From Bacteroidales bacterium (GTDB taxonomy: Bacteria; Bacteroidota; Bacteroidia; Bacteroidales; UBA932): DNA of 64,000 nt. Of the stretch, positions 26,252 through 34,286 are shown in pieces; the stretch's first letter is position 1, and the number at the start of each line of letters is the position of its first letter. Position numbers and translations under genes: made by a program. The stretch covers positions 124,001 to 188,000 of the forward strand of contig JAFPWG010000011.1 in the NCBI GenBank assembly GCA_017395045.1, read 5' to 3'. The notes under the pieces are model-generated. The model did not search any database. It saw nothing but the letters and a program-made list of their open reading frames with translations, and was not told where the DNA came from.

Positions 26252-27325
26252 TTATGGCAGCAGGTCGGAGAGGACGGCCTCCAGGTCGGGGTGTCCGTCG
26301 CGGAGGAGGATTCTCCCGGTCTCGCAGTCTATCAGGAAGACGGTCGGGATGTATTCGACGCCGTAAGCCTTCGAGGCCTTGCGGTTCCTGCCCGAAACAT
26401 TGACCCAGGTCATCCCATTCTCGGCGACGAAAGATTTCCACGCCTTGTCCTTGGAATCCAGGGAAACGCTGAATATCTCGAGTCCCTTCGCGTGATACTT
26501 CCCGTAAACCTCCTTCAGCATGGGAATGGATGCCACGCAGGGGCCGCACCAGGTGGCCCAGAAATCCAGGAGCACGTAACGGTTGGCAGGATTGCGGACG
26601 ACAGAACCCAGACTGACCGTCTGTCCGTCCGTATCCGGAAACTCCATGTCTATGTAATACTCAAGGGAAGGAAGGGTGTCCTCCGGGCTTTGTCCGGCTT
26701 GTTTCCGGCGTTCCTCCGCTTTCAGGGCACGGGCGCATCTTCTTTTCAATCGGGCGACAAAGGAACGGTGGGACTTGGCCACCTCCGGGGGCAGACGGTC
26801 CAGGATCTCAAGCGCCCGTGCGGGGTCCACGATGTTATCTTCCGCATACATCAGGGTCAGGAGGTTCGTCGCTCCGTCACGGGTCACTTCTTCCCAAAGA
26901 GCCTCCCTGGCATCTTCGGTCGCGGACATGATTCTCCGATAGGCATCGTTCAGGACCGTTCCCGAAGCGCCCGTGAACATGTCCGTGTCGTCTTCGGCAC
27001 GGACATCGACGGAAATGGTTCCGGGCTCCAGGATGAAATCCTTCAGTTGGCCGCCGTCGTAGGGATTGGCAATTACGTCCTTGGGGTCCTCGGCATACAG
27101 GTAGGCGTGGGTCGGAGTCGAAAAGCGCGGGCGGAACTCGAAGGTTCCGTCCTCAACCGTCGTCGAGGAGATGACCTTGAATTTGTTCCACGCGTCCACC
27201 AAGACAAGTGCCGCCCCATCCCGGACACCCTGGACGGTTCCCTGGACGGTGCAGGATTCAGATTTGCAGCCGCCGAGACATGCCGTCAGCACGGCCCATG
27301 CAGCGATGAATACGGTTCTTTTCAT
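26252..27325 (-). CDS. TlpA/thioredoxin-like lipoprotein with DUF4369-like domain
   Basis: The 357-residue protein has a lipoprotein signal (TACLGGC, Cys near residue 20), a DUF4369-like beta domain (about residues 25-130), a helical linker, and a C-terminal thioredoxin fold with the redox motif WCGPC near residue 257. Such proteins are membrane-tethered thiol-disulfide reductases of the periplasm. It follows the outer-membrane receptor by 19 bases, so the two are likely one operon. Confidence 0.9.
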   Translation of the reverse strand: MKRTVFIAAWAVLTACLGGCKSESCTVQGTVQGVRDGAALVLVDAWNKFKVISSTTVEDGTFEFRPRFSTPTHAYLYAEDPKDVIANPYDGGQLKDFILEPGTISVDVRAEDDTDMFTGASGTVLNDAYRRIMSATEDAREALWEEVTRDGATNLLTLMYAEDNIVDPARALEILDRLPPEVAKSHRSFVARLKRRCARALKAEERRKQAGQSPEDTLPSLEYYIDMEFPDTDGQTVSLGSVVRNPANRYVLLDFWATWCGPCVASIPMLKEVYGKYHAKGLEIFSVSLDSKDKAWKSFVAENGMTWVNVSGRNRKASKAYGVEYIPTVFLIDCETGRILLRDGHPDLEAVLSDLLP

Positions 27326-27344
27326 ATGCTGGTTTGTTTAATGA

Positions 27345-30233
27345 CTATTGAAACACCATGTCCCTGGCAAACCGCTGCGCCCGCTGGCTGTGGGCGGCGT
27401 TCATCTTGCCGAAGTTCCATTTGACGCCGAAGATGAGGTACCGGCCCATCACCAGGCGGTAGCTGTCTTCCTCGTAGTTGGCGGTGACCGTATGCGTAAG
27501 GTTCCGAGTCTGGTTCAGGATGTCGTGGACCTTCACGCTCAGGATAAAGGCGCCGATGCTTTTGTTGATCTCTGCATTCCACTCCCATTCCGGCTGACCA
27601 TAGCCTTCCGAGTAGCCGTTGAAGAAACTGTAGGTCATGTCCGTGTTGAATTCAAACTCGTGCTTGGTGGTGTAGGAACCCTGGACGCCCAACCGGGTAT
27701 CCAGCGTATTCAGGTTGATGCCCGGGTCCAGGGAATAGCGGGCGACATGGCCTTCCGTGCTGGCCTGGACTATGAAGGAATAGCGGCCCGGATTGTATCT
27801 CAAACTGACATATGCATACGGGTTGATGGTATGGGTCCGGCTCTCCCCGAAACCGCTCTGGCCGCTGTAGAAACGGTTTCCGGAGGCGTCTCCCCAGAAG
27901 TCGTCCATGAATGCCGCATAATCGAAGGTGTCCTTGTCCAGTCCGGGGAGAGTACCCCTGGCCTGATAACTGAGGGAAGAGGAGACTGACGCGTAGGAAC
28001 TCACCGAGAGGAACCAGTTCTTCTTACTGTCGATCGGAGTGGTATAATCCACCATGAACGTTCCGTTCACGGTCGGCTTCTGTGCATTCACGGGGATGGA
28101 ATACTGGATGCCGTCCGTGTCGAACCAGCGGGCCTGGCTCACCGGCGAAGCATTGATCCTACTGAACAGGAGGACCATCAGGGTGGAGAACTTCTCCGGG
28201 TTGCTCCTGGTCCAGTCGACGCTCAGATAGGTCTGTGAATACGGTTTCAGATACATGTTGCCCAGACTCAGCCGGGAGGGATCGGCGATGTTCAGCACGG
28301 GCTGCATCCGGGAGGCGGATGGCTGTATCCCATAGCCTGTCACATAAAGGGAGACGTCATCATTCTCCTTGTTGAACTGGAGTCGCAAGGTGGGGGCCAC
28401 ATGCCAGTTCCACTCATCCTCGCCGACCGTGTTCTCCAGGCCGAAACTCTTCGAGAACGTTTCATTGAGAATTCCGTACACGCGCCCGCCGAGGGTAATC
28501 CAGTTCCTTTCCCCGAACTTGTACTGGGCCGTCATGTCGTACTGCTGCTCGATATAGTTGTTCCGGCTCAGGGAACTGTAATAGTCGTTGCGGCCGGCCC
28601 CGTCAAAAGCATCCCGGACCTTATCGCTGCCCGACCAGTTCAGCCCTCCCATCGCGGAAAGCGTCCATTGATCACCAAGGGGCTCCGTAAACCGAAGGTG
28701 GCTGTCAGCGCCGTACGAATGTCCATCCGACAGGTAACTCATCACGCGCGAGTCCGTTCCGGCGCTGGTTTTCAGGTGGTTCGACTCCTCACTGTTCCCC
28801 GAACTGACTCCGTAATTCCCGTCCAGGTTGAAGCGCAGGCTACGGCCCTTCTTGCCCCCGATGTCCCGGAAAGAGATGTCGGTTTCCATCCCGGCATCCT
28901 TGCTGATGGAGAGGGAATGGGTCGTATTCTCCGAACTGTTCACAAAGGCTCCTTCCCGGGAAGTTTCGGAAGTGCCGTTCAAGGTATTGTCTGTCCTGCC
29001 GTATCTGAAAGAAGGACGGACATGGAACCAGACTTTCCCTTCCTCCTTCTTCAGTTCCAGGTTCGCATTCAGGGATCTCGCATACTGTTTCCCGCGGTTC
29101 CGGGTGGAAGAAGCCAGGTTGCCGTCGTCCAGGTAGGTGACCCGGTCGGCCTGGTCTCCGGAGTCCGTATCCGTGTCCTTGTAGTTGACGCTCAACGTGG
29201 ATTCCACGCCCTTGATGCGGGCCGTATTGGCATTGAACCCCAACTGGGCGTAAATGGGAAGACCCTGGGCCAACACGGAGATGATCCCGTCGTCGTCCGT
29301 TCCCGCGAACACCATCCCGGAATCGTCGATATTCTGCCCGCTGGCGATCAGGGTCACCTGGTCCTTTTCGGTGTAGGCCGACACCAGCGCATTCCCGCCC
29401 CAGAGGAAGCCGCGGTCGTCCCGGAGCGGGTTCTCATCGGCCTTGTCGCCCAAGGTCGTACCACCTTTGACGCCCAAGTTGCCGAACCATCCCTTTTCGT
29501 ATTCCTTCTTGAGGCCCACGTCCAGTACCCTTTCCTTATCGCCGTCCTGCAGGCCGGATGCACGGGTCTCCTCGCTTTCCCGGTCGATGACGCGGATCTT
29601 GTCCACGACGGAGGCGGGCAGGTTGTTGATCGCCGTCGACTGGTCGTCGAAGAAGAAGGTCCGTCCGCCCACGGTGATCTTGTCGATCTCTTTGCCGTTG
29701 AACTTGACCTTCCCGTCTTCGGTAATCTCCATGCCCGGCATCCGCAGAAGCAGGTCCTTCAGCATGGCATTGGCCCCGACCCGGAAGGACGAAGCGTTGA
29801 ATTCCACCGTATCCTTCTTGATAATGATGGGATTGCCCACGTCCGTAATCGTTGCCGCCTGCAGGAACTGCAGGTCTTCCTGCAGCCGGATGGTGCCCAT
29901 GTCAACGTGGCTGTCCCGGAAATACCGCTCTTTCACAAAAGGCTTGTAGCCCATCATCTCCACATGGAACACATAGCTGCCGAAGGGGACCTCGTCCAGT
30001 TTGGCCTCGCCCTTGGCGTCGGAAAGCGTGAAATTGGTGATCGTCGTATCCCTGGACGGAATCACATATACCGAAGCGAACGGGACCGGCTCATTCGTGA
30101 GGGAATCCACGATCATGGCCTTGATCTCACCCATCCGCTCCTGAAAGATATTGTCATTGAAGATGAATACCTGCGCCCGGGAGGACAACCCCAGGCACAG
30201 CATGAATAATATGCTGGAAAGGACCTTCTTCAT
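27345..30233 (-). CDS. Large outer-membrane receptor (OMP_b-brl_3 / carboxypeptidase-regulatory plug)
   Basis: The 962-residue protein has a signal peptide (about residues 1-20), a carboxypeptidase-regulatory-like domain (about residues 38-115), a plug-like domain with DKITVGGRTFFFDD and an Asp/Arg-rich DRESEETRAS, and a C-terminal barrel of many aromatic strands. It resembles TonB-dependent-like receptors that lack SusD partners in Bacteroidales. The ligand is not known. It precedes the TlpA-like gene. Confidence 0.88.
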   Translation of the reverse strand: MKKVLSSILFMLCLGLSSRAQVFIFNDNIFQERMGEIKAMIVDSLTNEPVPFASVYVIPSRDTTITNFTLSDAKGEAKLDEVPFGSYVFHVEMMGYKPFVKERYFRDSHVDMGTIRLQEDLQFLQAATITDVGNPIIIKKDTVEFNASSFRVGANAMLKDLLLRMPGMEITEDGKVKFNGKEIDKITVGGRTFFFDDQSTAINNLPASVVDKIRVIDRESEETRASGLQDGDKERVLDVGLKKEYEKGWFGNLGVKGGTTLGDKADENPLRDDRGFLWGGNALVSAYTEKDQVTLIASGQNIDDSGMVFAGTDDDGIISVLAQGLPIYAQLGFNANTARIKGVESTLSVNYKDTDTDSGDQADRVTYLDDGNLASSTRNRGKQYARSLNANLELKKEEGKVWFHVRPSFRYGRTDNTLNGTSETSREGAFVNSSENTTHSLSISKDAGMETDISFRDIGGKKGRSLRFNLDGNYGVSSGNSEESNHLKTSAGTDSRVMSYLSDGHSYGADSHLRFTEPLGDQWTLSAMGGLNWSGSDKVRDAFDGAGRNDYYSSLSRNNYIEQQYDMTAQYKFGERNWITLGGRVYGILNETFSKSFGLENTVGEDEWNWHVAPTLRLQFNKENDDVSLYVTGYGIQPSASRMQPVLNIADPSRLSLGNMYLKPYSQTYLSVDWTRSNPEKFSTLMVLLFSRINASPVSQARWFDTDGIQYSIPVNAQKPTVNGTFMVDYTTPIDSKKNWFLSVSSYASVSSSLSYQARGTLPGLDKDTFDYAAFMDDFWGDASGNRFYSGQSGFGESRTHTINPYAYVSLRYNPGRYSFIVQASTEGHVARYSLDPGINLNTLDTRLGVQGSYTTKHEFEFNTDMTYSFFNGYSEGYGQPEWEWNAEINKSIGAFILSVKVHDILNQTRNLTHTVTANYEEDSYRLVMGRYLIFGVKWNFGKMNAAHSQRAQRFARDMVFQ

Positions 30234-30255
30234 ACTACAGTACTTAAACCAAGAA

Positions 30256-30263
30256 CAAATATA
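30256..30263 (-). promoter_or_regulatory. Promoter -7 box for the outer-membrane receptor
   Basis: TATATTTG on the minus strand, about 22 bases upstream of the receptor start; a TTATTC stretch lies near the -33 position. Confidence 0.55.
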
Positions 30264-30301
30264 GCATAAAGCATTGAATAATTACCGCATATTATCCAAT
30301 C

Positions 30302-30337
30302 AAAAAAAAGAGACAACCTCTTTCGAAGCTGTCTCTT
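30302..30337 (-). terminator. Rho-independent terminator at the edge of the plastic region
   Basis: AAGAGACA (30308-30315) pairs with TGTCTCTT (30330-30337) and, read on the minus strand, the stem is followed by eight Ts. There is no clear gene immediately upstream on this strand, so it may end an unannotated transcript or a lost gene. Confidence 0.75.
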
Positions 30338-30372
30338 GTGCGGTAGGTGAGAGTCGGAAAAGTCAAACTAAT

Positions 30373-30409
30373 ACAATGATAATCAGTTAATTATAAAATC
30401 TATCATTGT
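30373..30409. repeat. Inverted repeat ACAATGATA / TATCATTGT
   Basis: Perfect 9-bp arms at 30373-30381 and 30401-30409 flank an AT-rich spacer of 19 bases. The site lies where GC content drops, next to the terminator at 30302-30337. It may mark the end of a mobile element or an operator. No gene fills 30264-30500. Confidence 0.5.
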
Positions 30410-30504
30410 TTTAGTGTAAAATAGGGGAAAAACAATTAATTCAATAATCGCCGTCTAAGAATTGGCTAAAACCTTAATAGAGAGACACTTACATATTATT
30501 GTCG

Positions 30505-30687
30505 GCTCATAAAACAGCGCGGATGGTCGGACCTGGAGAAGGACGACAACCAAACATCCACGCCGGTTCATCGCGTCGCTCTCCACTCATGTTGGAATGG
30601 GTTGTACGCGCTGGACCTATAAGCCGAGGAGAAGCCGTATTGAAGTCCGCCCCGAGAATGGATTGGGTGGAGCGGCTTCTTTTTTTT
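30505..30687 (+). ncRNA. Structured RNA candidate A
   Basis: Read on the + strand, CAGCGCG (30515-30521) pairs perfectly with CGCGCTG (30607-30613) and encloses two further helices: GGATG (30521-30525) with CATCC (30555-30559), and ACTCAT (30585-30590) with ATGGGT (30597-30602, one G-U). It ends in a nested terminator: GAAGCCG with CGGCTTC, inner TCCGCCC with GGGTGGA, then eight Ts. There is no open frame of note inside. The overall plan resembles candidate B at 39159-39348. No known RNA family is recognised. Confidence 0.55.
30631..30687 (+). terminator. Nested-hairpin terminator of RNA candidate A
   Basis: Outer stem 30631-30637 with 30673-30679, inner stem 30646-30652 with 30665-30671, and T8 at 30680-30687. 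Confidence 0.8.
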
Positions 30688-30714
30688 CTCCTATTTTACT
30701 CTTGGTCTCATCGC

Positions 30715-30793
30715 CGTATACTGCTCAATCACCTTCCCCTTCCCGATAGATTGCAAACCCTTTCTTCCCGGCCCGTAATGTGATACCGCCGAA
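30715..30793 (-). pseudogene. Decayed partial copy of the adjacent 58-aa protein gene
   Basis: Minus-strand translation gives FGGITLRAGKKGFAIYREG and then, after a shift of frame, KVIEQYTAM. This aligns well with FGGFTLKSGRRGFAVYRDG and KVVAQYTAM of the intact gene at 30794-30970. It has no start of its own and lies directly behind it, so it looks like a tandem duplicate broken by a small indel. Confidence 0.6.
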
Positions 30794-30970
30794 TCATAAC
30801 TGCCGTCCCATCGCCGTATATTGCGCCACTACCTTCCCGTCACGATACACAGCAAATCCCCGTCGGCCGCTCTTCAGGGTAAAACCGCCGAAGTAACAAC
30901 CCGGCTCTCGCCCCGCTTTCTTGGCACGGCGGAGCGCATCTTCCATGTTCGGGCAGTAGTAGGTTGTCAT
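30794..30970 (-). CDS. 58-aa protein of unknown function
   Basis: ATG at 30970 opens 58 codons ending TGA at 30794-30796. The product begins MTTYYCPNMEDALRRAKKAG and has a C-terminal strand-rich part with GFAVYRDGKVVAQYTAM. It is basic and could be a small two-domain fold: a helix followed by a beta-hairpin. A second, frame-shifted copy follows it (30715-30793), which supports that the sequence was once coding and duplicated. No family is recognised. Confidence 0.55.
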   Translation of the reverse strand: MTTYYCPNMEDALRRAKKAGREPGCYFGGFTLKSGRRGFAVYRDGKVVAQYTAMGRQL

Positions 30971-31027
30971 ATCGGCGGTGAAGGTAGACCGTCGATGTGC
31001 TAAGGTGGGGTACAGATGAGGTGGTTG

Positions 31028-31061
31028 TTTTGTATTTTCGGTGAAGAATATCTATCTTTAC
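31028..31061 (+). promoter_or_regulatory. Promoter for the 43-aa peptide and LRR lipoprotein
   Basis: TTTTG (31028-31032) and TATCTTTAC (31053-31061) are separated by 20 bases. The 43-aa gene starts about 32 bases downstream. Confidence 0.65.
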
Positions 31062-31092
31062 AAATCCAAACCGCATAATTCTATTCGTCTTT

Positions 31093-31224
31093 ATGAATCA
31101 GGAAGGATATAAAGAGTATCTTCCACCGGCAACCCGCATTGTGCCGTTGGTTCTTGAAAATGCACTCTGTGGCAGCCCTCTTCCCGGCGGGAACGAGGAT
31201 ATTGGTTATGAAGACTGGGATTAA
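31093..31224 (+). CDS. 43-aa peptide ahead of a surface lipoprotein
   Basis: ATG at 31093 opens 43 codons to TAA 31222-31224. The product begins MNQEGYKEYLPPATRIVPL, has a hydrophobic middle with ALCGSPLPGG, and ends in an acidic NEDIGYEDWD. Similar short peptides ending GGNED...W(D) are familiar upstream of fimbrillin-like and surface-lipoprotein genes in Bacteroidales, from memory. The next ATG follows one base after the stop (TAATATG), so translation is likely coupled. The role is unknown. Confidence 0.65.
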   Translation: MNQEGYKEYLPPATRIVPLVLENALCGSPLPGGNEDIGYEDWD

Positions 31225-31225
31225 T

Positions 31226-33694
31226 ATGAAATACAATTACTTACTTCTTACACTGGCGACCGTTGCCCTTTTCTCCTGTTCGCGCAATGAGGTCGACCAC
31301 TCCGAACTTGGAGGCGAAACTATCACTATCCGTGCATATCAGGAAGGCGCTACCGAAACCCGGACCACGTTAATCGACGGCGGCACCCAGGTCTATTGGG
31401 AGCCTGCAGATGAAATCAAGGTGTTTTTCCGCGGAACCGGAAGCCGTTTCCTGTCGCAGAACACGGAGAATGCGACGATAACGGATTTCTCCGGTACCCT
31501 GAACGTTGTAGTCGGAATCAATGAGGGGGCTTCCGGCAGCAATACGCTGTGGGGTCTGTATCCATATCGAGCCGATGCAACCTCGGACGGCGCATCTGTC
31601 ACGACCACCCTCCCCGCCGAACAGACGGGCCGTGCCGGGAGTTTCGCCAAAGGGACACACATCACCCTAGCGCAATCCAACAGCTTCGATCTCGCCTTTT
31701 ACAACGTTACCGGCGGCATCCGCTTCTCCCTTACCCAGGAAGGTGTCAAAGACGTCGTTTTTCAAGGCCAGAACGATGAGAACATAGCTGGCAAGGTGAA
31801 GATTGCCTTTGTCGATGGTGTCCCGGCTGTTCAGGAAATCGTCGACGGCCAGAAGAGCATAACTCTCACTGCGCCTAATGGGGGCACTTTTGAGACGGGC
31901 AAATGGTACTACATCGTCGTCCTCCCCGGCACCCTCTCCAACGGTTTCAAGATGACCTTCAACACCGAGACCCAGTATGCCACTCTCAAATCCTCTGGCT
32001 CCAAGACCATAAAGCGAGGTATCTTCGGTTCGCTGGCCGATGCCGATGAAGATTTAGTTTACAAGGATAAAGAAGGTGGGGAGCCTGTAACCGGGAATAT
32101 CGTATTCGCGGATCCAGCTGCCAAGTATGCCTGCGTGGCTAAGTTTGATACCGATGGTGATGGTGAGGTGTCTATTGAGGAAGCAGAAGCGGCGACGACG
32201 TTTTACGGGCTGTTTACCGACTGGAAGGGTGTTGTAAGTTTCGATGAGATTCGTTACTTTAAGAATGTTCATAGTCTTAATGGTGTCTTCCAAGGTTGTA
32301 ATAAACTCGTTTCCATTACAGTACCGGAGAATATCAACGACCTTGGATCCGAAGCATTCGATGGTTGTTCCTCGCTTGAGTCCATAGATCTTCCTTCGAG
32401 TATTATGGCCATTGGAAGCTACACTTTCCGGGACTGTTCTTCACTGGTTTCGATTGATATTCCTTCGAACGTGACAAAGATTGGCCAATCTGCATTCTCT
32501 GGCTGTTCTTCGCTCACCGCCGTCGATCTTCCTTCGGGAGTAACCTCTATTGCTAACATTGCTTTCCAGAACTGCACTTCACTTGTCTCGGTCGATATTC
32601 CTTCGAGTGTGGAATCAATCGGAAATCGTGCATTCCAGTATTGTAGATCACTCGGTTCCATTGACCTTCCGTCGCAACTGAAGTCCCTCGATCAGTATGC
32701 TTTCTCGGGATGTTCGTCTCTTACGGAGGTTGTAATACCCGAAACTTTGGAATTGATTCCGGCATACTGTTTTGCGAATTGCACTTCGCTGGAATTAGTC
32801 TCCATTCCCACTGGAGTTACTTCAATCGGAGATTATGCTTTCTCTGGTGTAAAAATGTGGAAACTTGCGCTTCCTTCCAGCGTCACATCTCTGGGTAATT
32901 ATTGTTTCTCCGGCATTACCTGCATCATTCTTCCTTCAACTTCGCCTGTGTCTGTCCTGTCCGGGACATTTGCTTCCGTGAAGGGAATCTTTGTTCCGTC
33001 GAATTTGATTGACATCTACAGAGCGATGTCCAACTGGGCAAATTTCTCTTCAAATATATATCCGATTAACAATTATAGGGAGAAAGATGAGTTTACGCTT
33101 GCCACCAGCGGTCCTGTTGATATGGGTACTTCCGTGAAGTGGGCGGCATACAATATCGGTGCCTCAAAGCCAGGGGAGTATGGAGACTACTTTGCATGGG
33201 GAGAGACTCAGAAAAAAACGTATTTCAATTGGAGTAACTACGAGTGGTGTAATGGGGACGAAAAGAAGTTGACAAAGTATTGCCCGGCAGATAAGGCTGA
33301 TTATTGGGATGGCGAAGGTGAACCCGACGGAAAGTCCATTTTGGACGCGGAAGACGATGTGGCTCGTGCTAATTGGGGAGGTTCCTGGCGCATTCCCACT
33401 TCTGAAGAGTGGAGAGAATTAGAGAATCTCTGCCTGTGGGAGTTGACGACGAATGAAGGGATTAAAGGGTGTAACGTTTATGGTATTGGAAGCGGCAAGA
33501 TAATCTTCCTTCCCGCTGCCGGCGGCTATACCCATGCTGGCCGCTTGAAATTGGGGACGTGTGGTTGTTACTGGACTTCCGCCCTCGGATACGATCCGAG
33601 TTACGCAGACTACTGGGGCTTCAGTTCCGACAATTCGACTATTATAAACTCTCGATACTGCGGTTTCTCGGTTCGACCCGTCTACGCTGAATAA
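31226..33694 (+). CDS. Surface lipoprotein: fimbrillin-like + BspA-type LRR + FISUMP domain
   Basis: The 822-residue product begins MKYNYLLLTLATVALFSCSR, a lipoprotein signal with Cys near residue 18. Residues 25-285 look like a fimbrillin-type beta domain. A short EF-hand-like loop (FDTDGDGEVSIEEAE) follows near residue 305. Residues about 370-565 hold LRR_5 repeats of 23 residues with the core IxLPSxVTSIGxxAFxxCSSL. The C-terminal 190 residues are a Fibrobacter-type FISUMP domain (WAAYNIGASKPGEYGDYFAWGE). ATG at 31226 is chosen because it gives the signal peptide and sits after the 43-aa gene. It is probably displayed on the cell surface. Adhesion is inference. Confidence 0.88.
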   Translation: MKYNYLLLTLATVALFSCSRNEVDHSELGGETITIRAYQEGATETRTTLIDGGTQVYWEPADEIKVFFRGTGSRFLSQNTENATITDFSGTLNVVVGINEGASGSNTLWGLYPYRADATSDGASVTTTLPAEQTGRAGSFAKGTHITLAQSNSFDLAFYNVTGGIRFSLTQEGVKDVVFQGQNDENIAGKVKIAFVDGVPAVQEIVDGQKSITLTAPNGGTFETGKWYYIVVLPGTLSNGFKMTFNTETQYATLKSSGSKTIKRGIFGSLADADEDLVYKDKEGGEPVTGNIVFADPAAKYACVAKFDTDGDGEVSIEEAEAATTFYGLFTDWKGVVSFDEIRYFKNVHSLNGVFQGCNKLVSITVPENINDLGSEAFDGCSSLESIDLPSSIMAIGSYTFRDCSSLVSIDIPSNVTKIGQSAFSGCSSLTAVDLPSGVTSIANIAFQNCTSLVSVDIPSSVESIGNRAFQYCRSLGSIDLPSQLKSLDQYAFSGCSSLTEVVIPETLELIPAYCFANCTSLELVSIPTGVTSIGDYAFSGVKMWKLALPSSVTSLGNYCFSGITCIILPSTSPVSVLSGTFASVKGIFVPSNLIDIYRAMSNWANFSSNIYPINNYREKDEFTLATSGPVDMGTSVKWAAYNIGASKPGEYGDYFAWGETQKKTYFNWSNYEWCNGDEKKLTKYCPADKADYWDGEGEPDGKSILDAEDDVARANWGGSWRIPTSEEWRELENLCLWELTTNEGIKGCNVYGIGSGKIIFLPAAGGYTHAGRLKLGTCGCYWTSALGYDPSYADYWGFSSDNSTIINSRYCGFSVRPVYAE
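32340..32920 (+). repeat. LRR_5 (BspA-like) coding repeats
   Basis: About eight imperfect 69-base units encode 23-residue repeats. Units differ enough that slippage is unlikely, but within-gene recombination is possible. Most end TGTTCTTCGCT or TGCACTTCGCT, encoding C(S/T)SL. Confidence 0.8.
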
Positions 33695-33714
33695 GAAGCC
33701 GATAATTACGAAAA

Positions 33715-33747
33715 GAAAAAGAGGCCTTTTTGAGCCTCTTTTTCTCG
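33715..33747. terminator. Bidirectional terminator between convergent genes
   Basis: GAAAAAGAGGC (33715-33725) pairs with GCCTCTTTTTC (33734-33744) across an 8-base loop, with T-runs on both strands. It ends the + strand lipoprotein gene and the minus-strand mobile-element operon. Confidence 0.85.
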
Positions 33748-33757
33748 TATATAGCAC

Positions 33758-33946
33758 TCATCCGACGACTTCATATTCATCGACACTGGGGAGGAGTGCG
33801 ATCCCGGTTTCTTCCAGGTGAATCTGTCCGGCGGAGTCTATGAAGCGTACGGTGAAGACTTTTCCTTCGAGCCGCTTTGCCTGCCAGTCCATTCCGCCGG
33901 CAGTGTCCATCTTTACGACCCTTATTTTAGATCCGCGCTTAATCAT
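33758..33946 (-). CDS. 62-aa protein, last gene of the mobile-element operon
   Basis: ATG at 33946 overlaps the SSB stop by 4 bases and gives 62 residues beginning MIKRGSKIRVVKMD. The sequence looks like a small SH3-type barrel (GKVFTVRFIDSAGQIHLEETGIALLPS), as in many phage and plasmid accessory proteins that bind nucleic acid or proteins. Function unknown. Confidence 0.7.
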   Translation of the reverse strand: MIKRGSKIRVVKMDTAGGMDWQAKRLEGKVFTVRFIDSAGQIHLEETGIALLPSVDEYEVVG

Positions 33947-34275
33947 ACCCGGTCCTCCTTTACGACTTCGAGTTTCCGGGCGACGATTTCGTACTGGACG
34001 CGATCGTTGCCGTTGGCGTCGATATACCGGTTGCACTTGAGCCGACCGGTGACGTGGACGATGGCTCCGCGGGTGATGGTGTCGAGATTGCAGATGCCCG
34101 GCCCCTCGTAAATTTGGCAGCTGAACCAGGTGGATTCGATGATGTTGGTGCCGTCGTTCCCCTTGTAGGCAAGTTCGGTGACGACGGAGAAGCGGCATAG
34201 GCGGGTGGCGGCGACTTTCTGGATAGAGCTGTTGCCGACGATGCCACGAATTTCGATTTTGTTGAGAAATTCCAT
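33943..34275 (-). CDS. ssb: Single-stranded DNA-binding protein (mobile-element type)
   Basis: The 110-residue protein is an OB-fold SSB: MEFLNKIEIRGIVGNSS, CRFSVVTELAYKG and WFSCQIYEGPG fit the family. It lacks the acidic C-terminal tail (DDxxF-like) of housekeeping SSB, a common feature of plasmid and element copies. It would protect single strands made during element replication. It overlaps the 62-aa gene by 4 bases and follows the recombinase by 11. Confidence 0.88.
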   Translation of the reverse strand: MEFLNKIEIRGIVGNSSIQKVAATRLCRFSVVTELAYKGNDGTNIIESTWFSCQIYEGPGICNLDTITRGAIVHVTGRLKCNRYIDANGNDRVQYEIVARKLEVVKEDRV

Positions 34276-34286
34276 TTTGTGAGATA

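Noticed and set aside
33110..33694. Diversity-generating retroelement variable region at the end of the FISUMP domain
   Set aside because: There is no reverse transcriptase, template repeat or adenine-biased near-copy in the window; the C-terminal RPVY-type ending is normal for FISUMP domains.
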